DNA of 64,000 nucleotides from Bacteroidales bacterium (GCA_024685175.1 JAIKWD010000008.1:1-64000); one strand, 5' to 3'. Positions 46,449 through 56,243 are shown, counted from the stretch's first letter. The notes: generated by a model from the sequence alone, not told the origin. Program-made: numbers and translations.

Positions 46449-47303
46449 TTAATCTACTTTGATAAAAGGCGCTTCTTCCACTTGCAGGACAAGGCTATTG
46501 GTCTTGTCGTACAGAATGGCCATGACGCGACAATTGTTCGGATTCCAACCGGTACCATCGAGTTTCATTGTCTTGGCATAAGTATAGCCCACATTCTCCT
46601 CAAGGTAGCCGCTCTGGTTGAGAAACTCACCATAAGTGCCGTTCATACTGGCACGTAGTACGTGGTTGTGTACATAATCCGGGATAGTGTCTATTCCGTT
46701 GATTTGTGGTTTCACAATATTGTCTTCCACAATGAAGAAGGCAAGTCGTAGCGCATTGGGGTAGTCATCCAAGAGCGTGACCTTGGCATTAGCCTTGATT
46801 GTGTTCAATATGGGATTGTACTCATTGATGAGTTGGACGGCGGCCAAGGTTTCATTGTCGCGGATGGCAGCTGTAACCTTGCTTTCCCATCTGGCTGGGG
46901 ACCATCCGCCCGCCTCGGGCAAACGGTTGATGATGGCGACTGGAATGCCATCTATGGAGTATTCTTGGGCCAGTTCGTTACCGACCGACGTGCGGAAGTC
47001 ATACGGAAGATCCGTGGTGGGAGCCGCCATGGCACCAGCATGAATACCCACGGCCACGAGCGTGTCGCCGAAGCGCTCAGCCAACTCCTCCAGCTTCTGG
47101 TGCCCCATCGGACAGTTCGGACAACGATGGCCGGTATATTCTTCAATCAAGACCTTACGATAGACACTATTTACGTCCAAATCGGGGAAGTCAACTGTAA
47201 CTATCTCCTGGTCAACAATTTCAGCATAAGGACCCTCTATACGGTCACAACCGACAAACGCAGCCAAAAGCAATATTATAAAAATGTATGGGATCTTTTT
47301 CAT
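46449..47303 (-). CDS. Omp28-related lipoprotein with thioredoxin-like CxxC
   Basis: A 284-residue lipoprotein: the signal peptide ends at LLAAFVGC, so Cys19 is the lipidation site. Residues 45-150 resemble the Omp28/thioredoxin-like fold, with the redox motif EEYTGHRCPNCPMGHQKLEE. The remainder has Omp28-type beta structure (IPVAIINR; TGWNPNNCRVMAILYD). It is downstream of a DUF6029 barrel and a TlpA protein in the same operon, a recurring Bacteroidota set, so it likely acts with them at the outer membrane. The biochemical role is unknown. Confidence 0.85.
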   Translation of the reverse strand: MKKIPYIFIILLLAAFVGCDRIEGPYAEIVDQEIVTVDFPDLDVNSVYRKVLIEEYTGHRCPNCPMGHQKLEELAERFGDTLVAVGIHAGAMAAPTTDLPYDFRTSVGNELAQEYSIDGIPVAIINRLPEAGGWSPARWESKVTAAIRDNETLAAVQLINEYNPILNTIKANAKVTLLDDYPNALRLAFFIVEDNIVKPQINGIDTIPDYVHNHVLRASMNGTYGEFLNQSGYLEENVGYTYAKTMKLDGTGWNPNNCRVMAILYDKTNSLVLQVEEAPFIKVD

Positions 47304-47330
47304 ATTTATATTTTTATCATTCTAAATCAA

Positions 47331-47354
47331 AAAACTCCTCATTCCTAATTCCTA
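47331..47354. repeat. intergenic CTCATTCCTAATTCCTA motif
   Basis: Same family of words as at 29022-29047, in the 51-base gap inside the long operon between the DUF6029 and Omp28 genes. Confidence 0.4.
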
Positions 47355-49067
47355 CTAAAACGAGGTTGTTATCGACAGTCCCGCGCCATAGGAGGCTGGC
47401 ACGGCGCGACACACGCCACCGATGCAAAGAATGCCTTCCATCGTCTTGCCGAAGTTGAGGGCTATGCGGGTGGTGTTCCATACGAAGGCCCCTGCCACAT
47501 TGTAGTAGTGCAGCCGTTTATGCGGATCGGGATTGCCATAGTTGTACTGGTCGCCAACGGAGATAAACCAACGAGGACTGATAGCGTACTCCAACATTCC
47601 ATAGATCCAGCTACCCTTGTCTTCTTTGGCGTACAGATGCTGGGCTTCCAAGCGGAGAGAATGCTTGTTGTTGATTTTCCACTGCAGGTCAGCACCGACG
47701 AAATGCCCTTTCAGGATGCCTGGGTGACCTTGCAGAAGCTCCAGATTATAGGTGATATAGTTGTAAGCCAAGATGAGTTTCCATTGTTTAGTAAAGCGCC
47801 TGCTTATTTCAAGTCCGATGTCTTGGTAAAGAAGTTCGGGGCCGAAGGTGAAAAAACCAGATGTATAACCGTCGGTACCCATCATGGATCCATATCGAAC
47901 AGCTTCTGCAACGGGCGTTTGTTGGATGTTATGGAAACGAGAGAAATTGAAGGTCAAATCGGTGCCGTATTTGCCACCGATTTTCGACTTTTTAGGAATC
48001 TGATAGTTGACTTGCAGCTGGGCTCCTATCTGGCTATTGGGCTGGGAAGCATAGCTATAGTTGGCGAGCACTTGGTACGTGTACTGACGGTTGATAGCAG
48101 GAATATTATTGATAGACAATAAGTTGTTGGTTGATTCCCAACGTTGGCAACGAAAATCCATATTGTCGGCGCGAATGAACGATGCGGCGACACCGAAGCC
48201 CTTCATAGAGTAGGTAGCCGAGAGGAAAAGGGAGTTTCCCTTTCGATAGAGGAATTCGTTGGTTACGTTCGGATCCTGCATCTTTTGGGCAAACTCGCCG
48301 TCAAGGCGGAAGCCCTTATAGCCGAAGCTGAGGCGTGTTGCCCACGTAGCCACGTTGGACGGGATCTTGTCGGAAGGGATGCGAAACATCGTGGCATTCT
48401 CAAGTGAGTCATACAGGATGTAGTTGATGGATTCTTCCGATTTCTCGAACTTGCTGACGAACGAAGCACCGATATTGGCCGTAAAGCCAGCATCTTGGAT
48501 TTTGGGCACGAGTTCGCCGAGCATTATCTCGCCATCGACACCGCGCACATAGTCGCGGCGGCCGAGATAGGACTCGAAGTTGAGGCGTTCCATGCCCCAG
48601 ACGCCTTTGAGGTAGATGCCTCGATACGGCGTGACCTTGACACGGGCGCCGAGCAGACTGTTGTCCACGCCCAGCTGACGGTCTTCATACGCACGCAGTG
48701 TAAGACCGTTGCCGAACTGCTCGTAGAAGTTGCCGGCGGTCACCTGGATGAAGTCGTTCTTGTAATCAGCAAAGAAATACTTGATGCCTTGGCCTTTGTA
48801 GTCGATCTTCTCGAAGTCAAGCAACGGAAACTGATAGTACTCATAGCGCACGCCTGCACTAAAGCCGCCATTGGAATACAACAGGTTGAGGAACGCGTTG
48901 GCCCTCACTTTGGAATCCACTTTCTCCGCCCCTATCAAGGAGTCGGGGATGTAGTACATACCATTAAAACCAAAATCGCCGCTGATGCGGCTGTTGCCAA
49001 ACTGGTGCTGTCCGAAGAGAGGCACCATTAACAGACATAGTATGGATAGGAATAGAATTTTTTTCAT
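47355..49067 (-). CDS. DUF6029-type outer membrane barrel protein
   Basis: A 570-residue exported protein with a signal peptide (ending PLFGQHQFG). The body shows alternating strands typical of an outer membrane beta-barrel (for example FSAGVRYEYYQFPLLDFEKI and WKLILAYNYITYNLELLQGH) and ends in Phe. It resembles the DUF6029 family, which I recall beside Omp28 and TlpA genes in Bacteroidota. The ATG at 49067 (MKKILFLSI) is preferred; an ATG two codons upstream is in frame. No ligand is known. It sits 21 bases after the TlpA gene. Confidence 0.78.
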   Translation of the reverse strand: MKKILFLSILCLLMVPLFGQHQFGNSRISGDFGFNGMYYIPDSLIGAEKVDSKVRANAFLNLLYSNGGFSAGVRYEYYQFPLLDFEKIDYKGQGIKYFFADYKNDFIQVTAGNFYEQFGNGLTLRAYEDRQLGVDNSLLGARVKVTPYRGIYLKGVWGMERLNFESYLGRRDYVRGVDGEIMLGELVPKIQDAGFTANIGASFVSKFEKSEESINYILYDSLENATMFRIPSDKIPSNVATWATRLSFGYKGFRLDGEFAQKMQDPNVTNEFLYRKGNSLFLSATYSMKGFGVAASFIRADNMDFRCQRWESTNNLLSINNIPAINRQYTYQVLANYSYASQPNSQIGAQLQVNYQIPKKSKIGGKYGTDLTFNFSRFHNIQQTPVAEAVRYGSMMGTDGYTSGFFTFGPELLYQDIGLEISRRFTKQWKLILAYNYITYNLELLQGHPGILKGHFVGADLQWKINNKHSLRLEAQHLYAKEDKGSWIYGMLEYAISPRWFISVGDQYNYGNPDPHKRLHYYNVAGAFVWNTTRIALNFGKTMEGILCIGGVCRAVPASYGAGLSITTSF

Positions 49068-49088
49068 AGGCATAAAACAAATCAGGGT

Positions 49089-49601
49089 TTACTTGACCAA
49101 GCCCTTGATGATCTCGTATACTTCATTCTCGCTGCCGGGGGCGTATGAGGTGTGTTGCCACACAATCTCGCCCTTGCCGTTGAGAATGCACATAAAAGGC
49201 ACGTCGTTCACATTCATCGCACGCTTGAAGTCAGAATTCACGTCGAGCAGGACGGTGTACTCCCAGCCCCTACCATTCACGAACGGGGCCACGCGAGCGG
49301 AGGTCTTGGCGTCATCTATAGACACGGCATAGAGTTTTACGCCAGTCTCTTCCACCCAGTCCTCGTACTCATCGGCAATAGCCATAAGCTCTGCGATGCA
49401 AGGTTTGCACCAAGTGGCCCACAGACTCACGATGACCGGCTTGCCATCGTTCTGGATGTCGGCGGTGTTGAACATCTTGCCATCGATGGTTTGGATGTCT
49501 ACGGCGGGCAATTTGGCCAGATGTTGGTCTTTTCCGATCTCTTGGGCACTTAACGTGGCAAAGGACAGCACGGCGATTGCCATAACAATCAGTTTTTTCA
49601 T
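49089..49601 (-). CDS. TlpA-like thiol-disulfide reductase
   Basis: A 170-residue exported thioredoxin-fold protein (signal peptide 1-19, ending LSAQE). The redox site is SLWATWCKPCIAELMAIADE; the cis-Pro is in MNVNDVPFMCILNG. TlpA-type proteins reduce or isomerise disulfides in the periplasm. Gene spacing is 11 bases on the upstream side and 21 on the downstream side, within the long operon, and the neighbours also carry CxxC motifs. Confidence 0.92.
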   Translation of the reverse strand: MKKLIVMAIAVLSFATLSAQEIGKDQHLAKLPAVDIQTIDGKMFNTADIQNDGKPVIVSLWATWCKPCIAELMAIADEYEDWVEETGVKLYAVSIDDAKTSARVAPFVNGRGWEYTVLLDVNSDFKRAMNVNDVPFMCILNGKGEIVWQHTSYAPGSENEVYEIIKGLVK

Positions 49602-49612
49602 AATTTCAGGTT

Positions 49613-51064
49613 TTATTGTCTGTTTCTAAATAATGGATTCGTATTGTCTTCTTCTTGAACTGGGAAACGGATTAGCAGATAATCGGCCAAGCCCTTCTCC
49701 GGTGCAGGTACATCACGATAAATCACGCATGCGTTTTCGTTCAGGATCATATAATCAGGCAAGGTCTCTATCCCATTGGCCATCAGCCAGTCGTAGTTGC
49801 CGTTGAAATAGAGTATCGGCCAATCGAACATTTCCTTATAGGTTTTGCAAAACTGCTCGTAGTCGTCTTTCTTCATATCCACGTTCAAACTGACGAACTG
49901 CAATTTGTCCCCATACTGTTGACTATATTCCTTCAGCAACAGCATCTCGCGGATACAGTCGATACAGTCGCTCTGGAACACCTGAACGTAGATTTCCTTC
50001 CCTTCGAACTGATGCAAGTCCATCTTTTTCCCTTTTTCGTTTACGAAATATAATGGATGGCTTTGGGTATCGGAAGGTTTAAGGAGACGAACTGCATTTT
50101 CGGCATAGACCACATGCTCCGGGAAGTGTGATGAAACGGAGATATACTGCAGGAGTTTGATTATATTTCCCCTGTCGAACTCTTCATTGCTATAAAAATC
50201 GACGAGATTCCGGATAATGACGAGTTCGCGCAACCGTTCACTCACCAACATCGGATCACGACCCGCCTCATTGAAAAGCGTCAGGTAGTCGGGATCTTCA
50301 TTGATCGTGCGCGTAAGCAAGTCTTTGGAAATATGCCTGGAGTTATATAGATAGTTTGAATAGAAACTATTAAAGAGGATCATGTAGGCTGGATTGTCAT
50401 ACAGCACATCGTCATGATTGAAATATTTGTCATATATAAGCTGTTGTTCCTTAACCATATAAAGCCGATCAAGAATACCACAGGTATAGTAGACATACGA
50501 AGAATAGAAGTTGTCGGGGATGTAATTAACATGGAATACGCTGTCTATCAAATAGGTAAGCGTATCATAAGCGTTCTTGTCATGGTCATAGGTCAGTCTG
50601 AAGCCGTAATAGTTCATCGCGCGGTCGAAGTAGTGGGTGAACCTATTGATTTTGTAGTTGAGGTCGGCGGTATCGGTCTTGTCGGTGGTAATATGCAGGA
50701 ATCCGCCATATTTTTCGGGATTGACCATACCAAAGAGGGCGGAATCCGTTGCAATATGGAAATGATAGGTGTTGTAGGGGGCGACAAAGAAGTCGGCCTT
50801 GGTGGTACGGATGGCGAGTTGCACTTGGCGCACCTTGTTGGTCTTGTAGGTCAGTTTGAAGCGTCCTTGTTTGTCGATCTTGTCGGTAGCCACGATGGAA
50901 GGGATGTTGTTGAGCAGGTCGTCGAAGACGAGCAGGCGGATCTCTTCGCCGGCGGCAAAAGGCGCGTCGCCTGTGATGGTGACGGGGTCTTGTGCTCCGG
51001 CGCTGGGGCAAACCCAAAGCAAAGCAGCAAGCAAGAGGCAATATGTAAGGATTCTATTTCGCAC
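49613..51064 (-). CDS. exported protein with C-terminal thioredoxin-like domain
   Basis: A 483-residue exported protein (signal peptide ending PSAGAQD). The middle 300 residues form a mixed domain rich in Tyr and Asp with no family I recognise. The C-terminal 140 residues form a thioredoxin-like domain with a CxxC site (FQSDCIDCIREMLLLKEY) and cis-Pro region TLPDYMILN. It resembles TlpA-like proteins with a DUF4369-like N-terminal region. The start is a GTG (51062-51064) that overlaps the coaD stop in TAGTG, so translation is likely coupled. Confidence 0.78.
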   Translation of the reverse strand: MRNRILTYCLLLAALLWVCPSAGAQDPVTITGDAPFAAGEEIRLLVFDDLLNNIPSIVATDKIDKQGRFKLTYKTNKVRQVQLAIRTTKADFFVAPYNTYHFHIATDSALFGMVNPEKYGGFLHITTDKTDTADLNYKINRFTHYFDRAMNYYGFRLTYDHDKNAYDTLTYLIDSVFHVNYIPDNFYSSYVYYTCGILDRLYMVKEQQLIYDKYFNHDDVLYDNPAYMILFNSFYSNYLYNSRHISKDLLTRTINEDPDYLTLFNEAGRDPMLVSERLRELVIIRNLVDFYSNEEFDRGNIIKLLQYISVSSHFPEHVVYAENAVRLLKPSDTQSHPLYFVNEKGKKMDLHQFEGKEIYVQVFQSDCIDCIREMLLLKEYSQQYGDKLQFVSLNVDMKKDDYEQFCKTYKEMFDWPILYFNGNYDWLMANGIETLPDYMILNENACVIYRDVPAPEKGLADYLLIRFPVQEEDNTNPLFRNRQ

Positions 51065-51531
51065 TAAGGTTCTAACTTGGGCAACGGGTAAGACACAAAC
51101 TGGGAGTAGTCGGCGTTGAGCGACCAGAGTTCACGGACCAACGACGACGAGACGGCAGTCCATTGCGGGGAGGCGGGCACGAAGAGCGTCTCGACATCCG
51201 GAGCCAGCATCTTGTTGGCTTGATACATCTCCTGTTCGCCTTGATAGTCAGCGACATTGCGCACCCCGCGCACGAGGTAGCCGGCCCCTACCCTATGGCA
51301 CAAGTCTACCGTAAGGCCTTCATACGCTACGACCTCGACCTTGGGATTGTTCTCATACAATTGCTGGATCCAATTCATACGTTGTTCAACGGAGAAAAGG
51401 TCCTTTTTGTTGTAGTTATGGCCTATGGCGATATAAATTTTCTCAAAAAGAGGCAGCGTTTTCTGGACGATATCCTCGTGTCCCTTGGTAAAAGGAGAAA
51501 ACGAGCCGGCAAAAACAGCAATGGCATTCAT
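51064..51531 (-). CDS. coaD: phosphopantetheine adenylyltransferase
   Basis: A 155-residue nucleotidyltransferase with the T/HxGH-like ATP site AVFAGSFSPFTKGHEDI, RGVRNVADYQGEQEMYQANK and the PQWTAVSSSLVREL region. It transfers AMP to 4'-phosphopantetheine in coenzyme A synthesis. Length is normal. It lies 3 bases after tsaC and its stop codon overlaps the next start. Confidence 0.96.
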   Translation of the reverse strand: MNAIAVFAGSFSPFTKGHEDIVQKTLPLFEKIYIAIGHNYNKKDLFSVEQRMNWIQQLYENNPKVEVVAYEGLTVDLCHRVGAGYLVRGVRNVADYQGEQEMYQANKMLAPDVETLFVPASPQWTAVSSSLVRELWSLNADYSQFVSYPLPKLEP

Positions 51532-51534
51532 AGT

Positions 51535-52104
51535 TTAATCTCTTAAAACAGTGAAATTATAGTCATCGAGAAACTTAATGAGCCGAGAAGGCTTATAGTC
51601 GTATGAGGTGGCGTATTGTTGGGGCACTATATAGTCCATTTGGCGCAATATTTCAGGGGAGATGTCAGCAAAAGTCTGAGGAGTGGATTTCGTGGCTATA
51701 TTGGCAGAAGTGGAAACGATGGGCTTGCCGAGAGTACGGATGAGTTTCTTGCAGAAATCGTGTTGTGCTATGCGGATAGCTATAGTACCATCGTCATGCA
51801 CCAACTTAGAGGGCAGGTTACGAGCCGTGGGGTAAATGAAGGTGGTAGGTCTTGAAACATGTGGAATAAGATCCCAAGCCACCAACGGGATGTGCTCAAC
51901 ATACATAGGCAGTCTTTCAGCGGAATCCAGGAGGATGATCATGCTCTTTTTTTCGTCACGGCGCTTGATATGATAAATTTTCAGCAAGGCTTCTTCGTTG
52001 GTGGCGTCACAACCGATCCCCCATACCGTGTCAGTGGGATAGAGCAATATCTTCCCAGCACGCAATAGTTCAGCACATTTTGCAATTTCTTGTTCCATTT
52101 TCAA
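51535..52104 (-). CDS. tsaC: threonylcarbamoyl-AMP synthase (Sua5/YrdC type)
   Basis: A 189-residue YrdC-domain protein, the short form without the Sua5 C-terminal domain. It has GKILLYPTDTVWGIGCDATN, IKRRDEKKSMIILL and a PIVSTSANIATKSTPQTFAD segment. It makes threonylcarbamoyl-AMP for the t6A37 modification of ANN-decoding tRNAs. It is the first gene of an apparent eight-gene operon on the minus strand. A second ATG two codons in is possible. Confidence 0.94.
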   Translation of the reverse strand: MKMEQEIAKCAELLRAGKILLYPTDTVWGIGCDATNEEALLKIYHIKRRDEKKSMIILLDSAERLPMYVEHIPLVAWDLIPHVSRPTTFIYPTARNLPSKLVHDDGTIAIRIAQHDFCKKLIRTLGKPIVSTSANIATKSTPQTFADISPEILRQMDYIVPQQYATSYDYKPSRLIKFLDDYNFTVLRD

Positions 52105-52123
52105 GAAGTTTTTTTAGCAAGCG

Positions 52124-52131
52124 CAAAAGTA
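52124..52131 (-). promoter_or_regulatory. -7 element for the tsaC operon
   Basis: TACTTTTG on the minus strand, 19 bases before the tsaC start. I see no other promoter before 43552. Confidence 0.5.
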
Positions 52132-52142
52132 CAAATTTTTTA

Positions 52143-52150
52143 TATCTTTG
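52143..52150 (+). promoter_or_regulatory. -7 element for the C25 protease operon
   Basis: TATCTTTG, 61 bases before the ATG at 52212 and back to back with the tsaC promoter. Confidence 0.6.
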
Positions 52151-52211
52151 CCGCCTTTAAAAGAATTCGGTTTTCTTCTAAAAAAATTGAAATAACTATT
52201 TAACCATTAAT

Positions 52212-55200
52212 ATGAAAAAAGTATTTTCTATCGTAGTTTTAATGCTGGCTGCCACCCTATTTTCTTTCGGCCAGCACTATATTGTTAAACATAGCGATTA
52301 CAATCGTGTAAATCTTTCCTTCAAGCCTGCAGAAGTTCAAGTCAAGGAAGTTGCACATCCCGATGGAACTTACTCAAAGGTATTCATGGAAGATTATTTG
52401 ACCAATCGCACTGTTGGGTGTCCTGAGCTTCCCATGATGTCCAAGTTAATTGAAATCCCGTTGTGTGATTCAGTAATTGCTACCATCACCGAGTCCTCAT
52501 ACGAAGAGTTCACGGCTGCCGAGTTGGGTATTGGGCATGACATCATCCCCGTACAACCCGCTTATGCCAAGTCATATACCGGCGAAAGACCATTCGTCAA
52601 GAACGCTGAAGTATACAGCACCAATGACTTCTATGCCGAGCCGCTGGTTCGCGTGGAGAAGAGAGGTACGTTGCGCGATATGACCATGGCCACCATTTAT
52701 GTATCACCCATGCAATACAACCCGGTAACCAAAAAGGTCCGTATCTACACCAAGCTCGAGGTGACAATCACCTATGTCAACGCCAACATTCCTGGCACAT
52801 ACGAGATGAAGAGCAAGTATGGCAGCCCTATGTTCAAGGTTGCTTCCGAAGCAGTCATCAACCCCATGGAGACCCGCGACGAGTTCAATGGTGCTCCTAT
52901 CAAATATCTCATAATAGCTCACTCCATGTTCGCCAACAACGACAAGCTCAACCAGTTAATCGCCTGGAAGAAACGCTTGGGCTACATTGTCGAGGTCGGC
53001 TATACCAGTGATGCCAATGTAGGCACGACCACCACTTCCATCAAGAATTTCATCATGACGCACTATACGAACGCCACACCAGAGAATCCTGCACCGACGT
53101 TCCTGCTTTTTGTTGGCGACGTAGCCCAAATACCCTCATTCAACTGTCCCGCCGGCAACGGATTGAGTGCACATGTCTCAGATCTCTATTACGCCACTTG
53201 GACTTCCGGCGATGTTCTTCCCGATTGTTACTATGGCCGTCTCTCCGCAGAAAATGTCAGTCAACTGACTCCTCAGCTTGATAAAACATTGATGTACGAG
53301 CAATACACCATGCCCGACCCGTCCTATCTTGGCAAAGCTGTGCTCATTGCAGGTACGGATGCCAATTATGGAGGAAAACATGGCGATGGACAAGTCAACT
53401 ACATTTATAACAACTATATAAATCCCAACTCGACCACTCATGACTACACCACTGTTTACAAGCACAATTACAATTGTACTTCGCAAGCCGCGACCATCCG
53501 TAGCGAGATTGGTGCGGGTGTAGGTTGGGCCAACTATACCGCCCACGGCAGCGAAACCGGCTGGGCCGATCCCAGCTTCAGCAATTCTGATGTTCCTCAA
53601 ATGAACAATGTTGACAAATATGGCATTATGATCGGAAACTGCTGTGTAACCGGCAAGTTCAACTATTCATCCCCTTGTTTTGGTGAGACTTTATTACGTG
53701 CTGCCAACAAGGGAGCCGCTCTCTACATCGGTTGTTCGGAAAACTCTCTCTGGGACGAAGACTTTTACTGGGCTGTCGGCGTACGTTCTAACATCAACGC
53801 CAATCCGACATACAGCGTCAACAACTTGGGTGCATACGACAGAAACTTCCATACTCATGGTGAAGATCATTCCAAATGGGTCACCTCCGCAGGTGGAATT
53901 ATCCATGGTGGCAACATGTCTGTTGAATCATCAACCTCCGAAAACAAACAATACTATTGGGAGATATATCACATATTTGGCGATCCATCTATCAAGCCGT
54001 ATCTTGGCATACCCTCCACATTACCAGTCATTGCAGACGAAGTGCTCATGATAGGTGCTATCCAATACCAAGTGGAAGCTGTCCCTTACGCATATTGTGC
54101 TCTTACTCATAATGGCACGTTGGTTGGCTCCGCATTTGCCGATGAAAACGGCATTGCCAACATTACTTTCGACGCGCTTGGGGATACTGGCAGATACGAG
54201 CTGGCCGTCACCGCTCAAGATTATATCCAATATTTCAAAGATGTGAACGTCCTCACGCCCACAGGCGCATACGTAGTGGCTAGCACTATTGAGCTCACAC
54301 CCAACTCACAACCTATTAACGGCTCTTCCGTAAGCTACAACCTGACACTGTCCAATCTCGGCATCAGCAACGCCAGCAACATCACTGCCGTAATGACTTC
54401 ACAGACTCCAGGCTACGAGGTGACCCAAAACACGGTCAACTGCAGCTCTCTCTCCGTCAGCAACCCACAAACATTCACGAACGCTTTTACAGTATCCATC
54501 CCTCAATACGCTGAAGATGGAGACAAAGCCAGCTTCAAAGTAACTGTTTCTTGGGGCAACAACAGTTCCTCAAAGAATGTCACCTTAAATGTAATTGCCC
54601 CGAAGGTGCAAATGCAATCCTCCACCTTCCAAGGATCGGGTAACTCATTTGAGCCGGGCGATCAAATAACCGCCAATATCGTTCTGAAAAACATCGGACA
54701 TGCCAATGCCCAAAACGTCCGTGCCGACTTAACCTGTAATTATTCCGGCGTAACGGTTGCCACCGATATCCAAAACATCCCTACTATAGCAGCTGACAAT
54801 CAACAGACTGTTACCTTTGACGTTAATATTTCCAGCACGATTCCAACCGTATCCATCGTACCTCTCTACTTCCATACTTTCTTTGAAGGCAAGCATCTAA
54901 AAGACACTCTTTATCTCACCGTTGGTAAAGCCATGGAAGATTTTGAGAGTGGAAACCTAACCCAATACAATTGGACAAACAACAACAATCCTTGGGTCAT
55001 TACGACCAATGCGCCCTACGCCGGCAACTATTGCGCTCGCTCCAAAGAAGGTTTGAGTGACGGCACAGGCAGCTGGTTTGGTACATCCACCTATTCCGTC
55101 TCAGCCATGCAAATCACCATTAACGTTAATATGAGCGACAATCTTTCATATTTCAGAAGAGTGTCCTCAGAACAGCGCTGGGATTTCTTCAGACTATACA

Positions 55201-55667
55201 TTGACGGCAACGTAATGGAGGAAGCCTCCGGTACCGTCAACTGGGGTCAGATGACCTTCCCCGTAACCACCGGTACCCATACCATCAAGTTCTCCTACGA
55301 GAAAGACGCCAGCAACGCTGCTGGTAGCGACTGTGCCTGGGTTGATAACATCATCCTGCCTGGAATAGGCACCCGTGTAATCGAAGACATTGTCGATCCG
55401 ACAGGCATTGCTGACCATGAAGGACAAAATGTCGCCATGGTGCGCGTGTACCCCAACCCTGCTACCAACCAAGTAACTGTAAACAGCAACGAGCCTATCC
55501 GTCAAATAGCTGTTTACGACCTCAGCGGCCGTATGGTGGAGATACTGGACGCCAATGGTGATGAATCCGTCACCATCAACGTCAACAAGTTGCAAGGCGG
55601 TATCTATTTCATCCGCACCACTCTTGAAAATCAACAAGTCAAAACTTCCAAACTCATCAAGCAATAA
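52212..55667 (+). CDS. gingipain-like C25 cysteine protease with type IX sorting domain
   Basis: A 1151-residue secreted protease. It has a signal peptide (1-20), a propeptide-like region to about 220, and a C25 domain at about 225-600 with His445 (YTAHGSETGWADPSF) and nucleophile Cys478 (IGNCCVTGKFNYSSP); the 33-residue spacing equals that in gingipain RgpB. Then come CARDB-like beta domains (about 690-860), a choice-of-anchor J-like domain (from MEDFESGNLTQYNW) and a type IX sorting domain (VYPNPATNQVTV, ending VKTSKLIKQ). It is probably exported across the outer membrane by the type IX system and attached to the cell surface. Cleavage specificity is unknown. The first gene of a four-gene operon ending in prmC. 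Confidence 0.93.
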   Translation: MKKVFSIVVLMLAATLFSFGQHYIVKHSDYNRVNLSFKPAEVQVKEVAHPDGTYSKVFMEDYLTNRTVGCPELPMMSKLIEIPLCDSVIATITESSYEEFTAAELGIGHDIIPVQPAYAKSYTGERPFVKNAEVYSTNDFYAEPLVRVEKRGTLRDMTMATIYVSPMQYNPVTKKVRIYTKLEVTITYVNANIPGTYEMKSKYGSPMFKVASEAVINPMETRDEFNGAPIKYLIIAHSMFANNDKLNQLIAWKKRLGYIVEVGYTSDANVGTTTTSIKNFIMTHYTNATPENPAPTFLLFVGDVAQIPSFNCPAGNGLSAHVSDLYYATWTSGDVLPDCYYGRLSAENVSQLTPQLDKTLMYEQYTMPDPSYLGKAVLIAGTDANYGGKHGDGQVNYIYNNYINPNSTTHDYTTVYKHNYNCTSQAATIRSEIGAGVGWANYTAHGSETGWADPSFSNSDVPQMNNVDKYGIMIGNCCVTGKFNYSSPCFGETLLRAANKGAALYIGCSENSLWDEDFYWAVGVRSNINANPTYSVNNLGAYDRNFHTHGEDHSKWVTSAGGIIHGGNMSVESSTSENKQYYWEIYHIFGDPSIKPYLGIPSTLPVIADEVLMIGAIQYQVEAVPYAYCALTHNGTLVGSAFADENGIANITFDALGDTGRYELAVTAQDYIQYFKDVNVLTPTGAYVVASTIELTPNSQPINGSSVSYNLTLSNLGISNASNITAVMTSQTPGYEVTQNTVNCSSLSVSNPQTFTNAFTVSIPQYAEDGDKASFKVTVSWGNNSSSKNVTLNVIAPKVQMQSSTFQGSGNSFEPGDQITANIVLKNIGHANAQNVRADLTCNYSGVTVATDIQNIPTIAADNQQTVTFDVNISSTIPTVSIVPLYFHTFFEGKHLKDTLYLTVGKAMEDFESGNLTQYNWTNNNNPWVITTNAPYAGNYCARSKEGLSDGTGSWFGTSTYSVSAMQITINVNMSDNLSYFRRVSSEQRWDFFRLYIDGNVMEEASGTVNWGQMTFPVTTGTHTIKFSYEKDASNAAGSDCAWVDNIILPGIGTRVIEDIVDPTGIADHEGQNVAMVRVYPNPATNQVTVNSNEPIRQIAVYDLSGRMVEILDANGDESVTINVNKLQGGIYFIRTTLENQQVKTSKLIKQ

Positions 55668-55670
55668 TCC

Positions 55671-56228
55671 ATGGCGAACACATCAGCCCAATACGATGAG
55701 ATCATCAAGCGTTGTCTTGACATCTTCTCCAAGAAGGCCATTGACTACGGTACGGCTTGGCGCATCCTGCGCACGCCGTCCCTGACGGACCAGATCTACA
55801 TCAAGGCCAACCGCATCCGTAGCATTCAGGAGAAGGGCGAAGCCCGCGTCGCAGAAGGTATCATCCCCGAATTCATCGGCATCGTCAACTACTCCGCTAT
55901 GGCCCTCATCCAATTGGAGATCGGCGTTGCCAACGATGCCGCCCAGATGGAGATGGCCCCCGAGAAGGTCACCGACCTTTTCACCCAGAAACTCCAACAG
56001 GCCAAGGCCTTGATGATGGACAAGAATCACGATTACGACGAGGCCTGGCGCCAAATGCGCATCAGTTCCCTCGACGACATCATCCTGATGAAGATTTTTC
56101 GCATCAAGTCCATCGAAGACCACGAAGGCAACACCATCATCTCGGAAGGTCTCGACGCCAATTACTACGACATCATCAACTATTCTGTATTCGCCCTCAT
56201 TCGACTTATTCTTGAGGAAGAAAAATAA
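55671..56228 (+). CDS. DUF1599 protein with internal duplication
   Basis: A 185-residue soluble protein made of two similar halves: DYGTAWRILRTPSLTDQIYI in the first half corresponds to DYDEAWRQMRISSLDDIILM in the second, and GIVNYSAMALIQ to DIINYSVFALIR. It fits DUF1599 (PF07659), a Bacteroidota family of unknown function. It starts 3 bases after the protease gene stop. No function is proposed. Confidence 0.88.
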   Translation: MANTSAQYDEIIKRCLDIFSKKAIDYGTAWRILRTPSLTDQIYIKANRIRSIQEKGEARVAEGIIPEFIGIVNYSAMALIQLEIGVANDAAQMEMAPEKVTDLFTQKLQQAKALMMDKNHDYDEAWRQMRISSLDDIILMKIFRIKSIEDHEGNTIISEGLDANYYDIINYSVFALIRLILEEEK

Positions 56229-56243
56229 TTTTTACAAATAACT

